64,000 nt of DNA. Origin: Toxoplasma gondii ME49. Taxonomy: Eukaryota > Apicomplexa > Conoidasida > Eucoccidiorida > Sarcocystidae. The DNA lies in the NCBI RefSeq assembly GCF_000006565.2, contig NC_031480.1:388144-452143 (forward strand). The letters run 5' to 3'. Position numbers and translations under genes: made by a program. Positions 51,160-63,231 of the stretch are shown piece by piece. The notes below the pieces were generated by a model, which saw only the letters and a program-made list of their open reading frames with translations, made no database searches and had not been told where the DNA came from. Numbering within the stretch: the stretch's first letter is position 1; every line of letters begins with the position of its first letter.

Positions 51160-52805
51160 TTACACTGTTGTGACCAGGCGCAAAGCGTCTTGAAGGGCTG
51201 TAGTGTAGTGGTTGACTGCCTGAACAATGTCATCGTCAGCTCCTTCCCTGGCCTGCTCAGCGGGTCGCGTTCGAGAATCACAGCAGAAAAAGCGGCACTA
51301 CACTGTGGGGACAAGGCGGCGAATACTGTTCTTACCAAGTTGCACCTTTATTCGCTCGGATAATCCGAGGGGCAACCGATTTGTTACGTGTTGGGGTGAA
51401 TAGTCTCAGAACGTCGCAATTGGAGAAGAGTTCCTGCTACACCGGTAGCCCACCTGAGACTCGAGAATGAGGCCATTTTTAAGCGCCGCAACTTCCTCGA
51501 GGACGAAGGTTTGGAACTTCTCTTCTCCTCGCTCGCGCACGCGCTTAGCTTCCTCCAGTTCTTCCCTGACTTGGTCATACTTCTGTTCCCGAGCATTCTG
51601 CGCGCACACGAGTTGTGTGTCCAGTACAAGTAGAATGCTCACAGCTGAAAGAATCTCGTGAGGCTCTAGTCGATGCAAGTCTCCACAACAGGACTTAAGC
51701 TGGAGAGCACCCAAAAGGCTGGCATACCTTTTCAGCTTCAAATTTGCCTTCCGTTCTGTACTCCAGTTCCCCAAGCCGTTTCGCGATGTGCACCTCTCTC
51801 TCTGACCTGGTTTGCTTGTCACTCTCAAGGGCTTGCTGTTTTCACACGTGCACCACAAGAACATGCAAGACGCACACAGTCTCAATTTTGATTTATTGCG
51901 TGACCTAAAATAGCGGCGTGCGGTTTGCGATACAATATACGCGGAATGACAGCCTTCGAATTGATGACACCCTTGGTCAGCAACTGCAGACAGGATACTC
52001 GTGACATCGGGTGTTGAACTGACCAGATAAGCTGCTGCCTACCTGTATCGCCGCCATGTCCCTCCCTAGCAATTCGGTTTTTTCCTCCCACTCCTTGGTC
52101 TGCTTCTCGCGTTCGACGGTAAACTCTCTTTCAACCACGGCAAGTCTGTCGTTAAGTGCATCGAGGGCGCACTGCAGTTGTTCAAACTTCTCGACAAAAA
52201 CGGATGACAACTTGTCTTGCACTCCAAGGAGTTGACTCTCGAACATCTGCGGAACCGATTGCAATCGAACAAAAAAGTTCAATGGTAAAGGCAGATCTTC
52301 GTTGTCATTCTCGTTTTCAGATGCCTGGACTGGGACCGTCATCGGTGCGTCTCATGACCGACAAACAGACACAAGCGAACGCCACGAGCTTGATCACAAG
52401 CAATCGTGTTTTCGCAGTCTGTGTGCCACCGTCACCACATATACCATAGCCAAGAGTGGTCTGCCCGCAGTCCCACGCACCTTGTGTAGTAGTATGCTAC
52501 CGGCAAGCCCTCGCTGAGAATATCAACGGCTGTTCTAACCTTTTCAGATCATTGCATCATCTCTGGTCTAGCAGTAGCGATAGGATTCTTACAGCTTGGA
52601 GAGCTTTGTTTGCCTCGACTCGTCTCTTGATTTCCGCATTCAGTGTTTTCTCGAGTTTCGTTATCGCCTCCCTGATTGCCAATAAACGACCTTCCTCCCC
52701 TTCTCTGCGTTGTTTTGCTTCGCATTCCATCTGCTTTTCGAAGCCGTGTATCCGCTCGCTCAAAACCGCGAGCTTTGACCTCGTTGATTGACCAGCATAC
52801 GCCAT
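51160..52805 (-). CDS. Striated-fibre assemblin (SF-assemblin/beta-giardin family)
   Basis: Assemblins are coiled-coil proteins that polymerise into the fibre linking the centrosome to daughter-bud scaffolds in coccidia, a relic of the flagellar rootlet. Five exons, 52593-52805, 52043-52246, 51728-51835, 51454-51597 and 51160-51252, join in phase 0 throughout and give 253 residues, the usual family length. The start lies in GGAAAGATGG. The head SKLAVLSERIHGFEKQ is followed by EEGRLLAIREAITKLEKTL and EIKRRVEANKALQ, the family signature. Heptads continue through FESQLLGVQDKLSSVF, REQKYDQVREELEEA and FQTFVLEEVAALKNGL to the C-terminus DDDIVQAVNHYTTALQDAL. Coccidia have more than one paralogue and I cannot tell which this is. 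It appears complete and intact. Confidence 0.93.
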
Positions 52806-55781
52806 CTTTCCCTTATTGAAACACCTCGCTTGTAGAACTGAGACACCTCCGGTCGAGGGTCGTGACAGATCGGGCTATCAAAGATGACTGCGACGTGACG
52901 AGAGTTCTGGAAACGGACGAAATAATGCTCGACTTTGTCTGGGACAGTTTCAGTTGTGGGTTGAAAGCAACAAGTTTGACGAACTTGACGAGTCATACAT
53001 CGGTGCCTAGATCACGACTGACGAATTATTGAGTGTAGTGTTAGGGCAGCGGAAGGACTGTTTGAAAGCGAGCACGGTGCCGCTGCCAGAGGCCGATCTC
53101 GGCTAGTGTTGCGAATGATTCTCCGAAGCTGGAACGATTCGCAGCCACAGCGTACTTGACCACACACCAGTTGGCGTATACTCAGACGACAGGTGTAAAT
53201 AACCCGCCGTCTTCGCTATTTCACCAGATCAAAAAATTAAGGACGGGGCTTGGCGAGACGTTTTTGTTTAACCTTCACTTAGTTGTGGGGGTGCATCAAG
53301 ATGATGTTGCATGCGGGGCGGAAGGCAGTCATGTGCGTATGCATGTACGTGTGGTGGGGGAGAGTTCCGGAATCAATTCTACATTCCTCTCGAGTTGGCA
53401 GTTCAGTTGTTATTTCACTGTTTCCACTCAGGTAAAAAGCAGCCGCCTGCTAAGGTAGTCTGGTACTGCTCAGCAGAACTGTGCTGGTGTCAAGTCGGTG
53501 TTCTATTCAAGGTAGATCTCGCAGCATACCGTAAAGAACAAACGAAATCAGAAAAAGGATTAGGACCGCTAAATATTACGTTGCAGTCTAAGAATCGAAA
53601 GCAACTGAACTATATCCACGCCCGATTCTGGCACAGTTGACTATTTAGGAATTTCACCAGGGATCTGAGCAGAGCCCAGACGTTTACTCCTAGGGTGAAT
53701 AGGGCATATAAGGGGGTCCAAGCTAACATATTGAAAAATAGACAAACGGCGCCTTGAATCGAAGATGAGTTTTAGGTCGTGATGTCTGCTGGCGGCTGGG
53801 ACCGCCGTGTGGTGGGAAAGAAGAAGGGAGGTACCACACGCAGTGGGTGAGAGAGGAACAGTGCAAGGCACGCCATATTCGCTCAATGATGAGAACCTGG
53901 AAGGAAACCTGAGACGAACCACAAGTGAGACACCGGATATGTTTAGACTATTGTGACCACTCACGAAGATCACGAATAGAGAGAGCGTCGTTAATCAGAA
54001 AGGCAAATATATGCCAACTACAACCGGAATTGAGTGAGTGTTGAGGACGACTGTGCGTGATTGTAGATGCCCGCTTATTCTGAGTTTTTGTTGAGATATA
54101 GTAGTTCTCCATTGCTGCCGAGATAAATAATAACTCAGTTTGTGGTGTGGTGGTACGCAGAACTGAAGTGGAGGGACGCTGCTAACGACTGGTTCAGCCG
54201 CCAAGCTACTTGCTCGTCAAGCATCAAAAGTACCTATTGTTTCCTTTAACGGCATACAGCTGTTTAAGGAAAGCGTTTCCCACCTCCGAGCCTGCCCTAG
54301 ACCTCTAACTGAATGAAGGACTGAAAATCGACATTGCACAAGCAGGTGTCCGACGCCAGGCTATGGCTGCGACTTACCGGTCTAGTTTGGCACCATGAAG
54401 CAACAATAAATATGGACTACGGCAGAACGATCCGTATATATGTAGAATAACAATAAAGTGAAGATTAGACGATAACAGAAGCTACCATGGCGAGTTAAAC
54501 AGAGTGTACTGCGGGACTCGACTAGAATCGAACCTGTCCTTTGCTTTAAAAACGCCTGCTGTTAACGGGCCGGGACTCAATGGATGACTGAGAATTGCAA
54601 CTGAGGCACTATCACACTACGACATTGACGTAGTATTTCAGGAGAAGCAAGAGATACCAAAAACTGTCACCACATCGGCAGATGGGACAATCTTCATCAG
54701 GTCAAGAGCTAGTGGCAAAATTGGCAGATGGATCCGTTTGGTCGTCAAGAATTTCCACGATTTTTGAGAGCAGCAGGACTTGCGGTGGTGAGCCAGGTGG
54801 CTGCTCATCGTCAGATAGCATCTCGTTCAGGCGTGACCGCATCACCTGGAATGGCTGCCACGACACCGATTAGTTCCTCCTGAAGGAGTCTGCTCCAAGA
54901 GGTCTTTCACAGCCAAATGTAATGTGTGCAGGCAGGAGGCAATGTGCAGCATTTTTAGACCTAGACGCTTTAGGGAGCCCACCACATGCTATCGTTACAC
55001 TTGTACCCGGCTGCGAATCTCGTGGAACAAGGGGCACAAAACAAAGGGTTCAACGAAGCAACACCATTCGGTTCTTACTCAACACGCTTTGGATTCCCGC
55101 TAACAGCCAGCGCATTGGCAACCCTCACCGGCTGCGGGATGTAACTAAGTAGCGGGACAGCAGGGCTCTCCAAATTTTCGAGTTCCCTACATCCTTTTGC
55201 CGGATCTGGCGCGATCAGTGCTAGCTGACTCTATACTTTCGACGGCTTCGGACTCTCGTTTGACGCACTATACGTGGTGTTATGCCTGAAATATATGCCT
55301 ACACATGCCTCGTGGTAGCAGCAATGAATCAAAAGAGTTTGGTTGTAGACAAATAAGCACCTGCGGGCAAGCCATGATGAAGAGCGACTTACACCGAAGT
55401 AGTATAATACAACACTGTACTTCGTCCACGGGAAACACCCAGGAAATAACGCACAGGCAGCCTTATGACGGCATACTAACCAAAGTCAGTGTTGCCCACT
55501 GTGAGGTTCGTTTGAACAAGCGGTATGAACTCGACTGTTAATGGAACAGTCATTCGACTGTGTAACCATAGGAGATCCCATGCCGCGACCTTCGTCGAAA
55601 CACAAACATCACCTGAGAGTTGCGCCCACCCACCTCGCTGCTGTCTCTCTCCACGGCTACCGCCGCGTGGTTGACTACGTTAGCACCCCGGCCTATGTTT
55701 CCCGACACAAGGATAACAAAGGCGCACTTCCGACACAGATTTAGCGTCCGACGTTTCTTCGGAAGCCCCTTCACAACTTCG
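52806..55781. other. Spacer upstream of assemblin and downstream of 6PGDH
   Basis: About 3 kb should hold the assemblin promoter and the 3' UTR of the dehydrogenase gene. Frames of 60 to 110 codons (53311-53640 plus, 53641-53973 minus, 54682-54873 plus) show no domain. A B-box-like GGTTCGATTC lies on the minus strand near 54529 without a foldable tRNA. I see no supportable gene. Confidence 0.4.
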
Positions 55782-58700
55782 TCAGACACCAGTGGTCCAG
55801 TTCTCCTCGTGAAAAACACCATCCCTATCGATGCGCTTGAATGTGTGTGAACCGAAAGCATCTCGTTGAGCTTGAACCAAATTCAGAGGCAGTCGGTCAC
55901 TAGCGTTTGCGGCGAGGTAAAAATAACTTGCAGAGTGACACGGAACTGACAGATGGATTGGAAAGGACTGCTCTCCAAACGGAAACGCGGTGCTGAGAGA
56001 GGTGGCGACCACCCGCTGGAGAGACGGAATATTCGCTAACATAATCTCTGCGATCCTGACGCCAACACACGCATCACTGCTCGGAAGAAAATTCGTAACA
56101 CCGCCCCTTCCACGGTGCTCAAGTATCCACCGGCAGTCAGAGGAGGTGAACAGAGAAGCGCACCAAGAAATGCCTCACAAAGGGACGAACTCTCCCTTCA
56201 CAACATGTACAGGAATGTGCCGGATCGACGAAGTCAAGTCTAGCTAAGAGCAGCGTTGCTGGAAGGAGACGACGTAAAGAAAAAACCCAGTTGAAAACGC
56301 AGAAGAAAAAGAAAAACCCGACAGCTATAGGACGAACATGTCAGAAAACGCGCTCCGCGTGCGATACAAGGACACCTCGAGTGACGGGCTGCGCGCCAAC
56401 CCACAATGGGAGATCACGGTGCGCCTCATCGGGGAACGTTAACGTAGATAGTTTTCTCCCAATATGGAGTTGACGAAAAACGAATTAACATCCACGAATA
56501 TTCGTATATTCGTAGGCACGGAACAAAGTAGACAACACGGTATTTCCCTTCTAGGAAGCCTGTGGAAGAACCTCGCGTCTCGGTTTTTGGATCGCGCTCT
56601 ATAGACATTCGGGCCCTTCTAACTCTGACTGCCACATGACCTTCCCATTTGCTTCACCACAAGAGATACCACATACAACAGCGGCCTGAGGCGCAACTCA
56701 CTGTGGGTCCATGAGGAGGTTTTTGAGTGATGGACTCGCGAAAAAGGCCTTCCGCATGGTGTCGAGGAAAGCTGCTCGAATGATGCAGCCGCCTAGGAGC
56801 CGGAAAAGCAACAGAAGACAAGAGCCCTTCCTTTCGCCGGATGCCTGCCATTTTTTCAGCACGCCGACGAAGTGAAACTGGCAACTTTTCGACGACTCTC
56901 GCCTGCCTCGAGTTTGGGATTTCCAAGAAGAACCTGGGTACCATCATGTCGTAAAAAGTCAGCTGCACTGATTCCATCCCTACATAGAACCGAAGCACGG
57001 CATGGCTTCAAGCCCCTCTCCGGAAAAGGGCAGAACTGGCGAAATACCTTTCCAGATCCGGGAAATCTCCGCGAGGTTTAGGTTCCACCCCTTGCGTTCG
57101 GACACGACAGAAAGAAGCTGCATGCCCTGTGCGTAGCAGCAAATCTTCCCGCATAGCAGTGCCTTCTCTATGTCCCCTGAAAAAAACACAACATGAAGGG
57201 TGGCATTACCAGTACAAATCAAGCCACGTCACTGTCAGACCATATAGACATTCGTTCAGGAGGAATACGAGGCAGACCGTTCTCTCGTGGCAAACATGAA
57301 TCCTTGACACGTACCGCAGAGGGTTTCGTTGCCAGAACGGAGCGAAGAACCCGCTGGCCACGACTTTGCGTAGACGGCTGCCATGTTCTGGCGGAGCTCG
57401 ATGTTGTCGCTGATGTATCGCATGTCCAAGCCAGCAGCGATTGTCGGCACTGCAACGCCCGCTTCAGCTGCTTGCTGAACTGTCCATTTGCCGGTTCCCT
57501 TCGATCCAGCTGCGTCAAGGATTTTGTCCAGAAGGTAGGCTGCGAACAGAAGCGAAGCGGGCCGTTAGGCGTTGAAGAAGCTGCGGATCTGTGCTGACGT
57601 CACCTCGTGGTGGCTCTTCCGCGATTTGTGCAGATCCAAAAAAGGGTCTGTTGGCAACGCGCCGGTCGAGAGGCAGACTTGGCGGCAGGCTGCCAATGCG
57701 GAGGCGGAACGCTCGAGAAAACAGAGCTGTCCGCACAGGAAGAGGTAACGCAGGCTTACCGTCGGTGAGAGAGTCTTTCTTGGCGAGAATTTTGCTTGTC
57801 AGCTCGATGAGGTACGAATTGAGAGGGCCTTTATTCCACTGCGCCAATGTTTTTTCCATCTGATCGTTGGACTGGCCGCACACATACTTCAACAAGTAAT
57901 AGGCCTGCATAGAAGAGACAGTATGGAAACAGCGCTCGCTCTGCAGCAACTGGATCCCCTCAAGCGGAGAGTCGAGTGCACAGGAGACGAGCAGCACCAA
58001 GGTGGGAGCAAAAAAACAGACCGACACGAAAAACATCGCTGAATTACTTTTCCGCAGAGGAGACTAAACGCGATTGCGCTCCTCGAAGTGGCTACCGTCG
58101 TCTTTTTTCACGGTGACACCTATCCTAAAACGACCCGCACTGCCGACCGCAACTTCGACAGACAGGAATGGTGATAAAAAACACTCGTGCTGCTTCCAGG
58201 CACGACTGCAGCCTCCAGCACCTCGACGCTCTGCCTGGTTCCCTTGACAGAGTCTTGGCATCACGGACCTCTGCAATGAGTTGCATGTCGCCGTACTCAA
58301 TGCCGTTGTGGACCATCTTAACGTAATTCCCTGAGCCACCTGGACCAATGTGCGTGACGCAGGCATTCTCCAGTTCTGCTTGTGTAAAAGTCGTAGCTCC
58401 CGGGGCAGGGACAGCTCCGTTCGGGTCGACTTTCGCGGCGATTTGCACCAGAATGGGCTTCATCAGTTCCCACACCTCGGGACTCCCGCCCGGCATTAAG
58501 GACGGCCCGTAGCGAGCCCCCTCCTCGCCACCGCTGACGCCAAGCCCCATGTATCTGATCAGACATACACGAGGGGACAGCACGCTGATTGACAGTCAGC
58601 TTGTGTGAAGCGGAAACTCGGATATGCATGCAACCCAAGATCCATTACATAAGATTCCTTCCACGGGGCGGACGGAATAATCGGGATCTAACGTCTTCCA

Positions 58701-59993
58701 GACACAACGGCAACCTGGAGACTACACTGCTTGATGGCTACGCTACAACTTGGAGACGCGTGACCGTCGTCTATGGACGGCGTTGCCGCGCAGAAAATGA
58801 AGCCTTCGAAAGCGAGGAAGACGCGTAAAAACGGAGCGGCTCGCAGACTGCCAGCCATCTGACGTGATTTTTCACCACTCACAAGATGCCTTTCGCCGCA
58901 CACAGTCTTCCACGGCGCTCTGTGTTCTCGAAAAATTCATTTCCGCCGTCGACTAAACAATCGCCCTTGTCGAGTAGAGGCAGAAAGTGTTCAATAAGCG
59001 CATCCACCGGTGCGCCGCACTGAGAAGCCACAAGCCAGAACATGGAATTAGAGCAGTGCAACCATGTGCACGAGCGAGGAAATGATCGGCTCTCAACGGT
59101 AAGCCCGTTCGGCCGGGGCAGAGCAGAGGATAACGAACAGACCAGTGATAAGATCAAGCCGGACAGAAGCGGCGGCATCCGACCGCGTTTCACGGGAAAA
59201 CCGCGGTCAGTGAATGCGACAATGAGGACTCGCAAAGTACGGAACGTTCCTGGCCGGATAGCCTTTAGCATCTTCAGTTCCTTCGAACTTACCTGAACCA
59301 TCATCACGATTCTCCGGGGCCGTTTCAGCGCAGCTACCTACGGAAACGAAGAAGTGATAACGACGGTGCGATTGCGATAAGAACTATGTGCCCCAAGTGG
59401 ACACCGACCAAGAACGCTCGACTTGCACGCAGATTAAACGAATAGGTGTCGCTGTAAGCCGATGCAGTGTTTTTGTGTAGAACGTTTTCGATGAAATGCG
59501 TTTTGATTTTGACTTCCGGTTCGCCAACTCTATCTCAAAGCAGCGGCGACGGTGGTTCCGAACAGCGGCATCCGTAGTGCGTAGATCAGGTTCCGCGTAC
59601 ACGGGCGAACCGATTGTCTAAGGTTGCACATATCGTCCTTAGTTGCGCTGTGAAGTGACATAATAGCGCCAGAAGAAAAACGACACGGACATCAGAGGCG
59701 GAGCTCAAGTTGTCCATATTAGACAAGCAAGCAGCCTAGCGAGCTGGAGTCGCCATCTCGCACAAATCAGCAACTGTCACAGGCTGGCAAGCGCATTCGC
59801 AGCTTACGAATTCACTTGTTGCCTCAATTCCTATGTAGTTCTTGAGTTTTTGCTCCTGGGCCTTTTGGACGGCAACAGTGATTTTGCTCGGTGTCCTGTT
59901 GCAAACGCACACCTTGAATCCCTTGCTGGCCATATTCAGGGACAGGTTCAGACCCATCACCGCAAGGCCGTAAACACCGACGTCGCACGACAT
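55782..59993 (-). CDS. 6-phosphogluconate dehydrogenase, decarboxylating
   Basis: This pentose-phosphate enzyme converts 6-phosphogluconate to ribulose 5-phosphate and CO2, making NADPH. Resolved exons are 59808-59993, 59293-59337, 58883-59019, 58269-58554, 57760-57904, 57315-57539, 57048-57176, 56702-56792 and a last exon of about 55782-56015. The N-terminus [17 protein letters not shown] is the NADP-binding fold, with CNRT after it. [38 protein letters not shown] and [15 protein letters not shown] (catalytic Lys and Glu) follow. Later come [42 protein letters not shown] and [16 protein letters not shown], with the Arg and His that bind substrate phosphate. The eighth exon ends in phase 2 but the last begins in phase 0, so one short exon of about 15-20 codons between 56042 and 56702 is missing from my model. 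The total would be about 500 residues. The start is in ACACAATGTC. Confidence 0.93.
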
Positions 59994-62900
59994 TGTGTCT
60001 CTCTGAAATGGGCTTGGTAAAAACCGAAAAATGTCGCGATAGAGTGTAGGTGCCGAGTGCTGACACTCAGATACACATACGGTCACAGTGGCAGGACAGC
60101 TGCGTGCAGCTGACAACAGTCAAGTACCTTCCTCGACTTTGCGAGTTGGGATTCAAGCGGGTTTCCTCTGATGCTTCCCCCTGAGTAGTAAGGAGCGCGA
60201 AAAAGTAACATGGAGACGCTTTTTTGTGGCATCGAAGTCTCGTTTAACTGCACATGGGACGACGCGCAAGCAGACGCACGCGGACCCAAGGCGGGTGGAG
60301 CGGAGCAGGATGACTTTTGCATGTGCATCCGTGCGGCGGCGGATCGCCGCGATGAACGTCGGACAGGCCCTGCATGCCTCAGTGTGGCAGCGTGGTCGAA
60401 AGTTTGCGTTGAAAACTCTGCAAGTTCGCTTGCTCCTCCTGACAGAATCCACCCTTCGAACGACCACCCCGAGAGAAAAACGAACACTCCGCGGTAAACA
60501 TCGTTATGCTGGTTACGGGGTCACCAATGGTGCTCTGCCTAGCTGTGTCACTGCTCTGCTTGCAACACCCGTCTGTCAGTTCGTGTACCGGGGGCTTGGA
60601 TATCGCTGCTGAATGAATTTTCCGCTAAAATTAGGCCTTTTATGGATGAGCAGGGGCACAACAGTGCTCTGCCGGTCCTCTCTTGACCCCTCTCGGTCAT
60701 CCTTCGTAAGAAACAAAGGCTGCACGGGTTTTTCGGCATCCAAACGATAGCATCAAAACCTGACGAGCACTCGTTTGCTCATGGTAGCGAGAGAGTAATT
60801 TGAGTCCCTGTCCGGACCAGTTTGTTCAAACGCGTTACATGGCACAGCATGGTACGTTCACAGCAATCAAGTGAATGGTGTCTGGGAATAAGATGAGAAG
60901 ATAATATGGGGCATACAGCCCCTCGTTGTGGTTGCTGCGTTTTGCCACTCAGACTCATCGAAGCTTTTCCCACGAATCGTTTCAGAGCATTTTTGAGTTG
61001 GTCGCTGTCGCTATCAAAATTTGTTTAAGATTTTCGTGTTCGTCGACCGATTCCTCCACGAACAGCCAAATATGCACGCTGTGCTTTGTGTTTGTGCTTG
61101 AAATTGTTGCTACAACAGCGTGAGGTACAGGGCTGGGACATGACGCTGAGAGGTCATTTGCAAATCATTTCGTGCGTCTATTATGTAATATGCGATGTAA
61201 CTGGAGCTGGAGCTACCGGTAGGCGAGCGGGTTCACTTGAAACGCATTAAAAGATCTCTCTTGATTCTGCCCGCTGATGATCTCATTCACTTCACGATTT
61301 ACGTATCAGCCCATCGGTCGCGAGTTTCTGGTTTGGACGCCTCCACATCGTTGGTAATATGTTCGTTCCCGCATTTGATCACCTGGTGTCTGCTGACACA
61401 GTCCACTCCACTTTCGATCGCAGCCGCGGGCTTTGCACTTTTCGGACGCGTTCTCGCTTCTTTTCAGACACTGTCAGGGGCCCTATTTTCTTGGGGTACT
61501 CTGCAAGCATCCTTCGAAAATCGACAGGCTTAGATACTTTCGGGGGACGCCATTCGTGTGTGTCTCCTTTTTGCATGGATAGAGTTATGCGACAAGCACA
61601 CTCGAGCAACAGTGATGCTCCAAGCACACGCAACCTGTGAAATCACTGACGTAACTCTGTGTTGACGGTTCGCTGTCATGCAACCGTCTTTGGGTGCCCA
61701 GAAGCGGTTGAGGTAGGCACGTTGTTGGTGGTCGCCTCAGCGGGCATGTTCGGTCTTACACTTTTCCCGCCCGCGGAGGTGTCTCACCACTGCGGCCGTG
61801 CTGAATCTTTCCGTTTGTGGCAATCACCTCATTCCGATAGCAGCGACTGTCAATCGAGGCTGTTTCCTTGTTTTAACGACAGCTGGAGGGCTGGGACCGC
61901 CAGAGACCGAAACCACGCATCGCGTTTTCGGCGGCTTTGCGGTGATGCCTAGTCGGGTTTTGAGGGTGTTTCCGTCTTGTGCAGCGTGCCGTCCCAACCA
62001 AACTTTCTCCCGTATCAAGCATGCGTATACTGGGGAGGACGTTTTCACGGATTTCACGCTTCTGTCGGGGTTGTCGTCGATGGAAAGCGCATGCAGCCAC
62101 CTGCCGGTTGAACTCGAGTTCAGTTACCGCGCCTCGACTGGGGACACCCGTTGCGAAGCTTTCGCAGCGCGACGGTGACGGATCTTTGCGAGAGGCAGCA
62201 TTCGGTTGCAGCACCCACTGCGTGGGGGTAACCGCGCTTGGAAAGAATGTTTTTCTCAGCAAAGTTCGTTCTGGCAAGTCATGATGAACTTTCGTCCTCA
62301 CTTCGTGTACGGCGAAGCGCACACAGTTCCGGTTCTCCGCGTGTTTGCCATCTTCCTGGCCCCCGGAAAGTGTCATCGGTGCGGCGGAGAGGCAGATCTG
62401 AACTTGAGCTAGTGCGCACGGCACGCCACCGGTTTTTAGGGTCCATCCGCTTGTCCAGTTTTTTCTCGCCCTTTCGTTGCAGCAACTGACAACCTAGAGT
62501 TTTTTCGACAGTCGTTTCGTAGGTAGGATCACGCGCCACGACGGTAGGAGGCGGGCGGCTTCCGTGGACGAGGCCACTGGAGACTGCATGCGCCGTTACC
62601 GCCCGCGTGTCCTTGGTTGTCTTTCTCGGAAATCATGACTAAACGCGGGGAATTTCCCTTTTTTTCCAAAGAACCGGCTCAGAGATGCTCTGTTCCAACC
62701 GGTTGCACCATCCGCTGCGTCGGGGAGCAGAGGCCTTAAGACGATGCACGTGTTCCTCTCAGCCCGCTCCGTTGTCCGTCGCAGCGAGACCAGGGAAGGC
62801 GGCGCGCTACTTTCGGAGCTTGATTGTCCGGCGTCTCTCTTGTCGCGTAGTGTTTTTGCTTTTCAGGCAGGTCGGAGAAACACGGCGCAGCCTTTGGCCG

Positions 62901-63231
62901 CGCTAGATCGTGGGGTCGAAACCTCACCTACTTCGCTTCCACGGCTGCTCAGCGCCACCGTATAGACACCCCCTGCCTCGACCTTGCCGTGCAAGTTTCC
63001 GCCCCCATACACGGCTTTTTTCTGCGGCCGCGTTCACCTTAACTCCATTGGTGTTCCATCTTTGCTTACCGTTGAAGCTGACGACGGCGTTTTCCCCGCG
63101 TGCGGCCCTCAGCCTTACACCGGCTCTTCCCCTCCATTCTTCACCCGCCTTTACTTGCTTCACCCGCTTTCACCCTACATGCTTCACCTTCCCCTTCTTT
63201 ACCAGACCTCCCCGCGACCCGCCTCTGCAGC
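59994..63231. promoter_or_regulatory. Divergent region between 6PGDH and the right-edge gene
   Basis: About 3.2 kb separates two divergent genes and should contain both promoters and 5' leaders. The part from about 62685 to 63231 is C/T-rich on the plus strand with repeated TTCACC-like segments (63125-63200), as expected of a long 5' UTR. Frames at 61237-61533, 61798-62178 (plus) and 61873-62424 (minus) overlap and lack support. Confidence 0.4.

Noticed and set aside
54510..54590. tRNA-like segment with a B-box (GGTTCGATTC) on the minus strand
   Set aside because: No A-box at the right distance, the T stem has mismatches, and the flanking GGGACTC copies are direct instead of inverted, so no acceptor stem forms.
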